DNA from: Halolacustris sp051744345 | GTDB lineage: Bacteria > Actinomycetota > Humimicrobiia > Humimicrobiales > Humimicrobiaceae | Direction of reading: 5' to 3' | DNA: 64,000 nucleotides | Assembly: GCA_051744345.1 (NCBI GenBank) | Contig: JBNJCW010000001.1 | Coordinates: 1 to 64,000 of the forward strand | In this document: positions 48,825 through 57,332 of the stretch, one piece after another | Layout of the letters: each line of letters starts with the position of its first letter | Numbering within the stretch: the stretch's first letter is position 1 | The notes under the pieces: model-generated | Seen by the model: the letters and a program-made list of their open reading frames with translations, nothing else | What the model was told of the DNA's origin: nothing | Databases searched by the model: none | Program-made: the position numbers and the translations under genes

Positions 48825-49013
48825 ATGGCGGTTCCTAAAAGAAGGACAAGCAGCAGCAAAAGGGATAAGCGGAGGAGCCACGATGGTTTAAAGGCTGTAA
48901 ATATAGTAGATTGTCCCCGTTGCCACAGCAAGAAACTGGCACATCATGTGTGTGAAAGTTGCGGGTATTACAATAATCAGGAAATAATAGAATTGGAAAC
49001 AGAGAAAAAATAA
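48825..49013 (+). CDS. rpmF: Ribosomal protein L32
   Basis: A 62-residue L32. MAVPKRRTSSSKRDKRRSH is the hallmark N-terminus; CPRC (near residue 30) and CESC (near 43) make the zinc ribbon. AGGAGG lies a few bases before ATG 48825. DUF177, the gene that usually precedes rpmF, is absent here. Confidence 0.96.
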   Translation: MAVPKRRTSSSKRDKRRSHDGLKAVNIVDCPRCHSKKLAHHVCESCGYYNNQEIIELETEKK

Positions 49014-49038
49014 TATATTTTTATGTAACTGGAGGTAG

Positions 49039-51147
49039 ATGGTGAGTTTGGATAGTTTATTTTGCCCCTCTTCTGTGGCTGTAATAGGAGCTTCGAGGGA
49101 AAGTGGAAAAGTAGGCAATACCATCCTTAACAATATCATAAACTCTCAGTTTGAAGGTAAAATATTTCCCATAAACCCCAAGTCAGATATAGTCCATGGA
49201 TTAAAATGCTACAGCTCAATTTTGGATGTTCCCCAGGATGTCGACCTTGCAGTTATTGTAATCCCGGGCAAATATGTTCTGCCTGTACTGGATGAATGCT
49301 CAAAAAAAAATGTGAAGGCGGCGATAATTATTTCTGCCGGCTTTAAGGAGGTCGGTAGAGAGGGAGCAAGACTGGAAATGGAGCTGGTCAAAAAGGCCAA
49401 AGAATACGGAATAAGGGTGCTGGGACCTAATTGCCTGGGGATGATTGATACCTCATGCCCCCTGGATGCCTCATTTTCCCCTACTTTTCCCGGCCCAGGC
49501 GCTATAAGCTTTATATCACAGTCTGGTGCCCTGGGCACTTCTGTGCTGGACTGGGCTAAATTTGCCAATATAGGAATCTCCAAATTCGTATCCCTGGGAA
49601 ACAAATCAGATATTTCAGAAAATGACTGTATCAAATACATGAAAGATGATGACAGCTGCAGGGTGATTACCGCATACATTGAAGGGGTAAAGGACGGAAG
49701 GGATTTTATAGATATTTGCAAGGAGGTTTCCAAACATAAACCCATAATTGTGGTAAAGGCAGGAAACACCAGCGCAGGAGCAAAGGCGGTATCTTCACAT
49801 ACCGGCACACTGGCGGGTTCGGGAGCGGCCTATACGGCGTCCTTTAAACAGTCCGGCATCATAAGGGCTAATACCATAAAAAATCTGTTTGATTATGCCA
49901 ATACTTTTGCAAATCAACCATTGCCTAATGGCAAAAAAGTTGCAATAATAACAAATGCAGGGGGACCAGGAATAATGGCCACTGATGCTTGTGAGGAAAG
50001 AGATATTCCGCTGGCTACTTTGGATAAGGAAACTATAGAAAAGTTGAAAGGGTTCCTACCGGCTGCAGCCAATTTCTATAACCCGGTAGATGTTCTGGGA
50101 GATGCAGGTCCAGACAGGTACCAGAAAACCCTGGAGGTTGTTTTAGATGATAAAAGTGTGGAAGCGGTGATAGTTATATTGACCCCGCAGGCAGTTACCC
50201 AGCCATACAAGACGGCGCAGGCTATTGTTGAGGAACTTGAAGACTGCAAGGAAAAGGTCCCGCTGATAACCTGTTTTATGGGAGGTTCAGCCGTACAGAA
50301 AGGAATAAAATACCTTAGGGACAACGGCATACCAAACTATGATATTCCCGAATCAGCGGTGGGAACGTTAAGGGTTATGTTTGAATACAGTGAATGGAAA
50401 AACAAAAAAACCGCTGCGGTTAAAGAATTTAAAGCCGACAGGCAGAAGGTAAGAGACCTTTTTAAGCAAAGGATAGAGGAAGGAAGATACGATCTGGGGG
50501 AAATGGAAGCAAGGACAGTTCTTGAAGCTTACAGCATTGCCATACCAAAAGCGGAGCTTGCAAGAGATATAGACGAAGCCAAAAAGATAGCGGAAAAAAT
50601 TGGCTTTCCGGTGGTTTTAAAGATTGTATCTCCAAATATACTGCACAAAACAGATGTTGGCGGCATCAAGGTAGGCATAAATAGCCAGGAGGAGCTAGTC
50701 GAGGAATTCGAACAGATGCTGTGGAATGTAAAAAGGTATATGCCTGATGCCAACATCAAGGGAATTTTAGTACAGGAAATGATCCAGTCAAAGAAGGAGA
50801 CAATTATAGGCATAAACAATGATCCTCAGTTCGGCCCTATGATAATGTTCGGGCTGGGGGGAATATATGTTGAAGTGCTAAAGGATGTTTCATTCAGGAT
50901 TGCTCCCATTACCAACGATGATGCAGTGGAGATGATTAATGAGATAAAGGCTGTAAAACTGCTTAGAGGTGCAAGGGGGGAGACTCCTTCTGATATTGAC
51001 AGCATTGTTGATGTGCTTGTGAGGATTTCTCAGCTGGTAATGGATTTTCCTGAAATTATTGAAATGGATATAAATCCGCTGTTTGTAAAGAAAAAAGGCG
51101 AGGGCTCAATAGCTGGTGATGTTAGAATAAGAATAGGTGAAAATTAA
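49039..51147 (+). CDS. Acetate--CoA ligase (ADP-forming) family protein
   Basis: A 702-residue single-chain NDP-forming acyl-CoA synthetase. A CoA-binding Rossmann domain (about 1-135, VAVIGASRESGKVGN), a succinyl-CoA-ligase-like domain with the phosphohistidine His254 in SSHTGTLAGSG, and a C-terminal ATP-grasp domain (from about residue 480, ILHKTDVGGIKVG, QEMIQSKKE) are seen. It converts acetyl-CoA (or other acyl-CoA) to acetate and ATP, an energy step of fermentative archaea and anaerobic bacteria. GGAGG is three bases before ATG 49039 and six before GTG 49042, so the start could be either. Confidence 0.87.
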   Translation: MVSLDSLFCPSSVAVIGASRESGKVGNTILNNIINSQFEGKIFPINPKSDIVHGLKCYSSILDVPQDVDLAVIVIPGKYVLPVLDECSKKNVKAAIIISAGFKEVGREGARLEMELVKKAKEYGIRVLGPNCLGMIDTSCPLDASFSPTFPGPGAISFISQSGALGTSVLDWAKFANIGISKFVSLGNKSDISENDCIKYMKDDDSCRVITAYIEGVKDGRDFIDICKEVSKHKPIIVVKAGNTSAGAKAVSSHTGTLAGSGAAYTASFKQSGIIRANTIKNLFDYANTFANQPLPNGKKVAIITNAGGPGIMATDACEERDIPLATLDKETIEKLKGFLPAAANFYNPVDVLGDAGPDRYQKTLEVVLDDKSVEAVIVILTPQAVTQPYKTAQAIVEELEDCKEKVPLITCFMGGSAVQKGIKYLRDNGIPNYDIPESAVGTLRVMFEYSEWKNKKTAAVKEFKADRQKVRDLFKQRIEEGRYDLGEMEARTVLEAYSIAIPKAELARDIDEAKKIAEKIGFPVVLKIVSPNILHKTDVGGIKVGINSQEELVEEFEQMLWNVKRYMPDANIKGILVQEMIQSKKETIIGINNDPQFGPMIMFGLGGIYVEVLKDVSFRIAPITNDDAVEMINEIKAVKLLRGARGETPSDIDSIVDVLVRISQLVMDFPEIIEMDINPLFVKKKGEGSIAGDVRIRIGEN

Positions 51148-51161
51148 GAGAGGAGGCAAAT

Positions 51162-52226
51162 ATGTTCCCTTTGTTTTTCATTTCGAATAAGCCTTATTCC
51201 GGTAAGAGTTCAATGTGCGTGGGATTGGGCAAAAAGTTTGCGGCTGACGGCCTGAAGGTGGGCTATATGAAACCTGTCGGTACTTTACCCATCAGGGAAG
51301 GGGGAATTACTACCGATGAAGATGCCCAGTACATTTCAGGGATTCTGAATGTAAAAGATGACCTGGAAAACATTTCACCTATTGTGATGACCCAGCAGTA
51401 TATAAGGCAGGGCCTCAGGGAAAACAAATTTGGGGAAGATTTTCTGGATACCATACATAAGTCATATCAGCAGATAAGCAAGAATAAGGACGTTGTCGTT
51501 TTAGAAGGGGCAAAAAGTGTAGAGGACGGCTACTTCTTAGGTGTTTCATCACGGGAGATCTGCTGCAGGCTGGGAGCAAAAGCCATACTGGTTATGAGGT
51601 ATTGCTCGGAGATAATTGACCAGATACTTTATGCCAGAGAGTTTTTAAATGATTGTTTCGGGGGAGTTATAATAAACTGGGTTCCCCGGAGCCAGATTGA
51701 ATTTTTAACAGAGCTTGTATTGCCCTTCCTTAAGAAGAAGTCGGTTAATGTATATGGGTATATACCCTCTAACAAAATACTTTCTTCGGTAAGCATAAGA
51801 GAGATGTCCCAGCATCTGGACGGCCAGATTATATGTGCTGAGGACAAGATTGATGAACTGGTAGAATCCTTTATGGTTGGGGCTATGGGCCAGGAACAGG
51901 CCTTAAAATTTTTCAGGAGAAAGGCCAATAAGGCTGTAATTACCGGAGGAGATAGAGCGGATGTACAATTGGCTGCACTTGAAACTCCGACCAAATGCCT
52001 GATACTTACCGGAAATTTCCAGCCCAGCAGCGTGGTTCTAGGACGTGCAGAGGAACTGGGCATCCCTATGATACTGGTAAATTATGATACCCTTACCGCA
52101 GTGGAGAAGGTCGAAGAAATAATAGGGCATGTTAGATTCCATGAAATCAAAAAAATTGATAAAATAGTTGAAGTAATAAAAGAGTGCATAGATACAGAAG
52201 CCCTGCTGCAGCTGGCAAAAAAATAA
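51162..52226 (+). CDS. Phosphotransacetylase-type P-loop and DRTGG domain protein
   Basis: A 354-residue protein resembling the N-terminal region of long phosphotransacetylases (COG0857). A dethiobiotin-synthetase-like P-loop ISNKPYSGKSSMCVG (residues 7-21) and KPVGTL near residue 36 begin it; a DRTGG-type domain, VITGGDRADVQLAALE, occupies about 230-345. There is no acyltransferase domain. It starts 14 bases after the acetate-CoA ligase gene; the pair probably controls or senses acyl-CoA metabolism. Neighbouring plsX suggests a link to acyl groups, but this is inference. Confidence 0.8.
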   Translation: MFPLFFISNKPYSGKSSMCVGLGKKFAADGLKVGYMKPVGTLPIREGGITTDEDAQYISGILNVKDDLENISPIVMTQQYIRQGLRENKFGEDFLDTIHKSYQQISKNKDVVVLEGAKSVEDGYFLGVSSREICCRLGAKAILVMRYCSEIIDQILYAREFLNDCFGGVIINWVPRSQIEFLTELVLPFLKKKSVNVYGYIPSNKILSSVSIREMSQHLDGQIICAEDKIDELVESFMVGAMGQEQALKFFRRKANKAVITGGDRADVQLAALETPTKCLILTGNFQPSSVVLGRAEELGIPMILVNYDTLTAVEKVEEIIGHVRFHEIKKIDKIVEVIKECIDTEALLQLAKK

Positions 52227-52247
52227 TTTGGAAAGGTTAAACTGTAG

Positions 52248-53255
52248 GTGGAATCTGGTAAGTACAGCATAGTAATAGATGCCATGGGTGGAGACTATGC
52301 ACCCCATGAGGTCATAAAGGGCGCAGATAAGGCTGCCTCCCTGGATGATGTCGAGGTACTGTTGGCGGGAAACAGGCAGAAAATAGAGAAGGCTGCATCT
52401 GAATTAGGCATATCCCTGGATAAAATGAAAATAATAGAGGCTGGCCAGGAAATATCCATGGACCAGTCCCCTTCCTACGTTCTAAAGCACGGTAAGGATT
52501 CATCCATTTTTAAAGGTACTGCAGCTGTTGCCGGGCTGGGCAGCGGCGCATTCCTTTCAGCAGGAAACACCGGGGCAGTAATGGCCTGTTCTCTCTTTAA
52601 TATGAAGAGGATTGAAGGGGTGTTAAGGCCGGCAATTGCGGTGGTTATCCCCATAGGAATAAAAAACCTGGTTTTACTGGATGCGGGAGCTAATGTTGAC
52701 TGCAAGCCCCAGTACCTGGAACAGTTTGCCCTTATGGGCAAGATTTATGCACAGAATATTATAGGCCTACAGGATCCTGCGGTTGGGCTTCTAAATATTG
52801 GGTCTGAAGAAAAAAAGGGTAATGAATTAACCATTGAGGCTTACAAACTGCTAAAACAGGCAGATATTAATTTTACTGGAAATGTGGAAGGCAGGGATTT
52901 GTTTGAGGGTGCTGTAGATATTGCAATTTGTGATGGATTTATTGGCAATATACTATTAAAATCTATAGAAGGACTGGCAGGACTTCTTTTCAGCGAGCTA
53001 AAAAGTGTGCTGACCAAGAATATAATTAATAAACTGATGGCCCTGGGCCTGAAGAAATCGCTCAAGGGAATGAAAAAGAAGTTTGACTATGAAGAGTATG
53101 GAGGGGCTTATCTTTTGGGAATAAATGGAATAACCATAATATCTCATGGCAGTTCCAAGGAAAAAGCTATATATAATGCGGCAAAAGTTGCTTACGGAGG
53201 AATAAAGGCAGACCTGGTAGGCAAATTAAAACAGGAAATAAAAAGTAAATCATAA
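52248..53255 (+). CDS. plsX: Phosphate acyltransferase
   Basis: A 335-residue PlsX, making acyl-phosphate from acyl-ACP for phospholipid synthesis. IVIDAMGGDYAP begins near residue 8; AFLSAGNTGAVMA near residue 100 and VAICDGFIGNILLKS near 223 are the conserved core. Start GTG 52248, with GGAAAGG 11 bases upstream; no other start fits the family N-terminus. Precedes acpP as usual. Confidence 0.93.
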   Translation: MESGKYSIVIDAMGGDYAPHEVIKGADKAASLDDVEVLLAGNRQKIEKAASELGISLDKMKIIEAGQEISMDQSPSYVLKHGKDSSIFKGTAAVAGLGSGAFLSAGNTGAVMACSLFNMKRIEGVLRPAIAVVIPIGIKNLVLLDAGANVDCKPQYLEQFALMGKIYAQNIIGLQDPAVGLLNIGSEEKKGNELTIEAYKLLKQADINFTGNVEGRDLFEGAVDIAICDGFIGNILLKSIEGLAGLLFSELKSVLTKNIINKLMALGLKKSLKGMKKKFDYEEYGGAYLLGINGITIISHGSSKEKAIYNAAKVAYGGIKADLVGKLKQEIKSKS

Positions 53256-53267
53256 TCGGGAGGTATA

Positions 53268-53501
53268 ATGGAGAATTTCGAAAAACTGAAGGAAATACTT
53301 GTTGATGTTTTGGGGGCAAAGGAAGAGGATGTAACCCCGGAAAGCAAGTTTGTGGATGACCTTGGTGCAGATTCTCTTGATCTTGTGGAACTTATAATGT
53401 CTTTTGAAGACAAGTTTGGTATTGAAATAAGTGATGAGGAAGCTGAAAAGCTGGAGGCAGTCCAGGATGCCTTAAACTACATAGATAAGCATGCAAAATA
53501 A
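53268..53501 (+). CDS. acpP: Acyl carrier protein
   Basis: A 77-residue acidic ACP. The phosphopantetheine attachment site is Ser36 in LGADSLDLVEL; the four-helix pattern and length are standard. GGGAGG is seven to nine bases before ATG 53268. Its stop shares an A with the rnc start (TAATG). Carries acyl chains used by PlsX. Confidence 0.95.
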   Translation: MENFEKLKEILVDVLGAKEEDVTPESKFVDDLGADSLDLVELIMSFEDKFGIEISDEEAEKLEAVQDALNYIDKHAK

Positions 53502-54238
53502 TGAAGGTGTCTATTATTGGAATGGAAGAAGTAGGTGTACTAAGAACAAGAATAAGTCAATGGCTTAAAAGCATAGGTATAGGTACAGAAGATTTAAAAA
53601 TATACATACAAAGCCTTACCCACCGCTCTTTTGCCAGGGAAATAAATGTCGAGTCCCGCGGGAACGAGCAGCTGGAGTTTCTGGGGGATAGTGTCCTCTC
53701 ATTTATAGTAACTTCCTATCTTTATAAAAACTACGGCAATTATACAGAAGGAAAGCTGGCCAAGATAAGGGCCATTCTGGTAAATGAGAAAACTCTGGCC
53801 AGGATAGCCAGGGAAGTTGGCGTTGATAAAGAAATCCTTTTGAGTGAAAACGAAGAAAGCTGTCAGGGCAGAAGCAAGGATTCTATACTGGCTGACAGTT
53901 TTGAAGCTTTTATTGGCGCCATTTATATCGACAAAGGGATTGAGTTTGCAAGTAACTGGCTTCTGGAAAGGTTTGAAGACAAGATAGAAGAAAAGGTATT
54001 TAGGCCAAAAATAACAGACTACAAGACCTATCTTCAGGAAGCGGTACAGGCAGATTATGCCAAACTGGTGAAGTACAAAATGATAAAGTCAGACGGGCCG
54101 GATCACCAGAAGCTTTTCCACTCAGTGTCTATGATTGATAATAAAATTATTGGCAGGGGAGAAGGCAGGAGCAAGAAAAAATCAGAACAGGCAGCTGCAA
54201 AAGATGCATTGGTAAAATTATTTAATATAGAAGTTTAG
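53501..54238 (+). CDS. rnc: Ribonuclease III
   Basis: A 245-residue RNase III cutting double-stranded RNA in rRNA and mRNA maturation. NEQLEFLGDSVL (residues 55-66) is the signature helix; DSFEAFIGAIYID near 132 holds the second acidic pair. The dsRNA-binding domain covers about 170-245 (DYKTYLQEAVQ to AAAKDALVKLF). ATG 53501 overlaps the acpP stop and has no strong ribosome site; an internal ATG at 53522 would shorten it by seven residues. Confidence 0.93.
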   Translation: MKVSIIGMEEVGVLRTRISQWLKSIGIGTEDLKIYIQSLTHRSFAREINVESRGNEQLEFLGDSVLSFIVTSYLYKNYGNYTEGKLAKIRAILVNEKTLARIAREVGVDKEILLSENEESCQGRSKDSILADSFEAFIGAIYIDKGIEFASNWLLERFEDKIEEKVFRPKITDYKTYLQEAVQADYAKLVKYKMIKSDGPDHQKLFHSVSMIDNKIIGRGEGRSKKKSEQAAAKDALVKLFNIEV

Positions 54239-54247
54239 GTCGGGAAA

Positions 54248-56458
54248 TTGTATTTAAAGACTATTACTCTCCGCGGTTTTAAATCATTTAAATCTAAAAG
54301 CACTCTTACCTTTGAGCCGGGCATAAGCGTGGTTGTGGGCCCTAACGGCAGCGGCAAAAGCAATATTGCCGATGCAATATCCTGGGTTTTAGGGGAACAA
54401 AGCCCCAAATCCCTTAGGGGGAGCAGCATGGGTGATGTAATTTTTAGAAACAGGCAGGAAGAGATGGGGATAGCAGAAGTATCCCTTGTTTTTGATAACC
54501 GGGACAGGACCATAGATCTTGATTTTAGTGATGTGAGGATTACGCGCAGGGTTTATTTGGAGGGCGGCAGTGACTACTTTATAAACAGCTCTCCCACCAG
54601 GCTTATGGATATCCAGGATTTGCTTGCTGCCACCGGTATAGGCAAGGGGCTTTATACAATAATAAATCAGGGACAGATAAATGAAATAGCAATGCTCAAA
54701 CCGGTTGAAAGAAAATTGATAATTGATGAAGTGGTGGGTATCGCCAAGCACAAGAACAGGAGGGATAAGGCCCTTTTAAAGCTGGGAAGGGTAAAAGAGG
54801 ATATTGGCCGTATTGATGATTTGCTGGAAGAGATAAAGAGGACCATGGTTCCCCTGGAAGTGGAAGCCGGCAAGGCCAGGGAGTATTCAGGGGTATTAAA
54901 CCAGCTAAAGAGTGAGGAGATATCCTTTTTTATGAGTGAGTTGAACCGGCTTAATGAAGCCTGGAAAGAAAAGAACGAAGAAGAGGCAAGCCTGAGGAAA
55001 AAGCAGGAGGAATCAGGGGAGGAACTGGCCAGGCAGACAGAAAAGTATAATAATTACAAAAATGAAATCTCAGAGAAACTCAGCCAGTACCGTTATTGGG
55101 AGAATACGGTCAGCAGGCTGGAACATGAAACAGGGCGCCTTGATAATATGCTGGAGCTTATCTTTAGCAAGGTTAATGTATTTTCCACCCTGTCTAATAT
55201 GTTTGATAGAAAGACAGCAACCCCGGAACAAAAAAAAGGTGATTCCGTATACCGGAGGCTGAAGGATTTACAGATGCTGGTGCATGATTATACTGGCAAG
55301 GTTGCAAAGATTCTTTCCGGATACAATAGAGCCGGAGAAATTGACAGCCAGGCAAGAGATATCCACCAGAAAATTAACCAGCTGCTGGATTTATTCCGAG
55401 AGGACATGCAAAAAGAACAGAAAAAAGAAGAAAGGCAAAAGATAAACCTTGTATTCAGGCAGGCCTGCATTAAGAATTTAAAAAAAGCCAAAAAACTTTT
55501 AGGGATTGTAGAGGCTTTCAAAAAGAGGGCGCACAGCCTGGAAGAAAGAATTTATCCGCATTTTAAGGAGGTAAAAAAAGATGTTGAACAGGAAAGGGCA
55601 TTAATTGATCAGCTGGGAAAAAAACTTAATGAAATAAGGATGGAGAATAACAGCATAGAAAACAAGCTTTACAGGCACAAGCTGGATAAGGAACAGATAA
55701 AGGAAAAAACCGAAAACATAACTACCTACATTGTGGACAACTATAATCTTTCTATTGACTACATACTTAAAAATTACGAGGCCTCCGGGGATATTGAGAG
55801 GAGCCAGAGGAATATAAGCAGGCTTAAAAAAAAGGTTAAGGAATTCGGGAACATAAACCCCAATGCATCCATTGAATATGAGAGGATAAAAAAAAGGTAC
55901 GATTTTTTAAACAGCCAAAGAAATGACCTGGTGGAAAGTAAAGGCAAGCTTGAAAAATTAATAGAGGATGTAGAGAAGCAGATAATGGAGGCTTTCCTGC
56001 AGAAATTCGAGCAGATTAATAAAAGTTTTAGCTATTATTTTAAGATACTGTTCCCTGTTGGGGAGGGAGAACTCATGCTGCTGTCAGAAGATGGCGGCAG
56101 CGAGTTTGGAGTTGACCTTAAAGTAGATATAGGTAATAATAAATTTGTTCCGTTATCATTGTTATCAGGTGGTGAGAAGACTTTAGTTTCCATAGCTTTT
56201 TTATTTTCCATATTTTCAACAAATTTATCCCCATTTTATGTTTTTGATGAAGCAGATGCTGCGCTGGATGATGTAAATATTGACCGGTTCCTGTCTCTGG
56301 TAAGAAAATTTGCTGAAAGGCAGCAAATAATACTGATAACCCACCAGAAAAAAACAATGGAAATAGCAGATACTATTTATGGGGTTAGCATGCAGTCAGA
56401 CGGGGTATCAAAGATAGTGTCTGAGAAGATAAGTGATAATTATGCAAAAACTAATTAA
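54248..56458 (+). CDS. smc: Short SMC-family ATPase without recognisable hinge
   Basis: At the usual smc position, but only 736 residues instead of about 1150-1200. The N-terminal head has Walker A GPNGSGKSN (residues 31-39), LGEQSPKSLRG and Q-loop INQGQINEI; the C-terminal head has signature LSGGEK (from residue 639), Walker B VFDEADAALDD (from 665) and ITHQKKTM. Both heads align well with true SMC. Between them (about 165-565) are shortened coiled arms and, instead of the 150-residue globular hinge with Gly motifs, only a helical middle (about 310-460). The frame is open throughout. TTG 54248 start; coupled to ftsY by overlap. No scpA or scpB nearby. ATPase function likely; ring-type dimerisation unclear. 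Confidence 0.85.
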   Translation: MYLKTITLRGFKSFKSKSTLTFEPGISVVVGPNGSGKSNIADAISWVLGEQSPKSLRGSSMGDVIFRNRQEEMGIAEVSLVFDNRDRTIDLDFSDVRITRRVYLEGGSDYFINSSPTRLMDIQDLLAATGIGKGLYTIINQGQINEIAMLKPVERKLIIDEVVGIAKHKNRRDKALLKLGRVKEDIGRIDDLLEEIKRTMVPLEVEAGKAREYSGVLNQLKSEEISFFMSELNRLNEAWKEKNEEEASLRKKQEESGEELARQTEKYNNYKNEISEKLSQYRYWENTVSRLEHETGRLDNMLELIFSKVNVFSTLSNMFDRKTATPEQKKGDSVYRRLKDLQMLVHDYTGKVAKILSGYNRAGEIDSQARDIHQKINQLLDLFREDMQKEQKKEERQKINLVFRQACIKNLKKAKKLLGIVEAFKKRAHSLEERIYPHFKEVKKDVEQERALIDQLGKKLNEIRMENNSIENKLYRHKLDKEQIKEKTENITTYIVDNYNLSIDYILKNYEASGDIERSQRNISRLKKKVKEFGNINPNASIEYERIKKRYDFLNSQRNDLVESKGKLEKLIEDVEKQIMEAFLQKFEQINKSFSYYFKILFPVGEGELMLLSEDGGSEFGVDLKVDIGNNKFVPLSLLSGGEKTLVSIAFLFSIFSTNLSPFYVFDEADAALDDVNIDRFLSLVRKFAERQQIILITHQKKTMEIADTIYGVSMQSDGVSKIVSEKISDNYAKTN

Positions 56459-57314
56459 AAATTTTAACTATTTTATAGGCAAAATAAAAAATAATGACCG
56501 GGATGTCTGGGATGAGCTTGAAGAGCAGCTGGTTTTAAGTGATGTGAATGCAGCCTGTGCGCAAAGGTTAATTGGTGAGATAAAATCCGAGATCTATTCC
56601 AGTAAATTAAGCGGCGGGGATGCTGTAAAAGGGCTGCTTAAGCAAAAGATAGCGGAAATGCTTTCCAGCAATAATGAAGGTATGCTGAAAGTCTCAGGCC
56701 AAAAGCCCACGGTTTACCTGATAGTGGGGGTAAACGGGGTAGGCAAAACATCCACTCTGGCTAAAATAGCCAATATGTTGCAATGTCAGGGAAAAAAAGT
56801 TTTAATTGCAGCTGCAGATACATACAGGGCGGCGGCGGCAGAACAGGTACAATCATATGCAGAAAGGATGGGGGTTGAGGTTGTACGGCACCAGAGGAAT
56901 TCCGATCCGGGGGCGGTTGTCTATGACAGTATTGAAAAAGCAGCAGCCAGGGACATAGACTTTGTTCTGGTGGATACGGCCGGGAGGATGCAGACCTCCT
57001 ATAACCTGATGGAGGAACTTAAAAAAATCAAAAGAGTGGTAAATAAAAAGATAGGCAGGGAACCTGATGAAATACTGATGGTAATAGATTCTACTACCGG
57101 CCAGAATGCGATAATGCAGGCAAATACCTTCAATAAAGCTTTAGGCCTTAGCGGCATAGTCCTTACAAAGACTGATGGGACCTCCAAAGGAGGTATTATC
57201 CTAAGCTTGAAAGAGCAGCTGGGCTTGCCCATAAAACTGGTAACCTTCGGGGAAAAGCTTGAGGATATATCCCTTTTTGACCCTAAAAATTATACTGATA
57301 TGCTGATAAACTGA
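56442..57314 (+). CDS. ftsY: Signal recognition particle receptor FtsY
   Basis: A 290-residue SRP receptor GTPase. It has the NG domain only: GVNGVGKTSTLAKIA (G1), ADTYRAAAAEQV, VDTAGRMQTS (G3) and TKTDGTSKGG (G4), followed by FGEKLEDISLFDP. The acidic A domain of E. coli FtsY is absent, as in many Gram-positives. The start is probably ATG 56442; GTG 56433 is also in frame. It overlaps the smc gene by 17 bases. Brings ribosome-SRP complexes to the membrane. Confidence 0.92.
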   Translation: MQKLIKNFNYFIGKIKNNDRDVWDELEEQLVLSDVNAACAQRLIGEIKSEIYSSKLSGGDAVKGLLKQKIAEMLSSNNEGMLKVSGQKPTVYLIVGVNGVGKTSTLAKIANMLQCQGKKVLIAAADTYRAAAAEQVQSYAERMGVEVVRHQRNSDPGAVVYDSIEKAAARDIDFVLVDTAGRMQTSYNLMEELKKIKRVVNKKIGREPDEILMVIDSTTGQNAIMQANTFNKALGLSGIVLTKTDGTSKGGIILSLKEQLGLPIKLVTFGEKLEDISLFDPKNYTDMLIN

Positions 57315-57332
57315 TGATGAGGTGAATGGATT

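Noticed and set aside
54248..56458. smc broken by a frameshift
   Set aside because: The frame is open from head to head and both ends align with SMC heads; no hinge fragment was seen in other frames.
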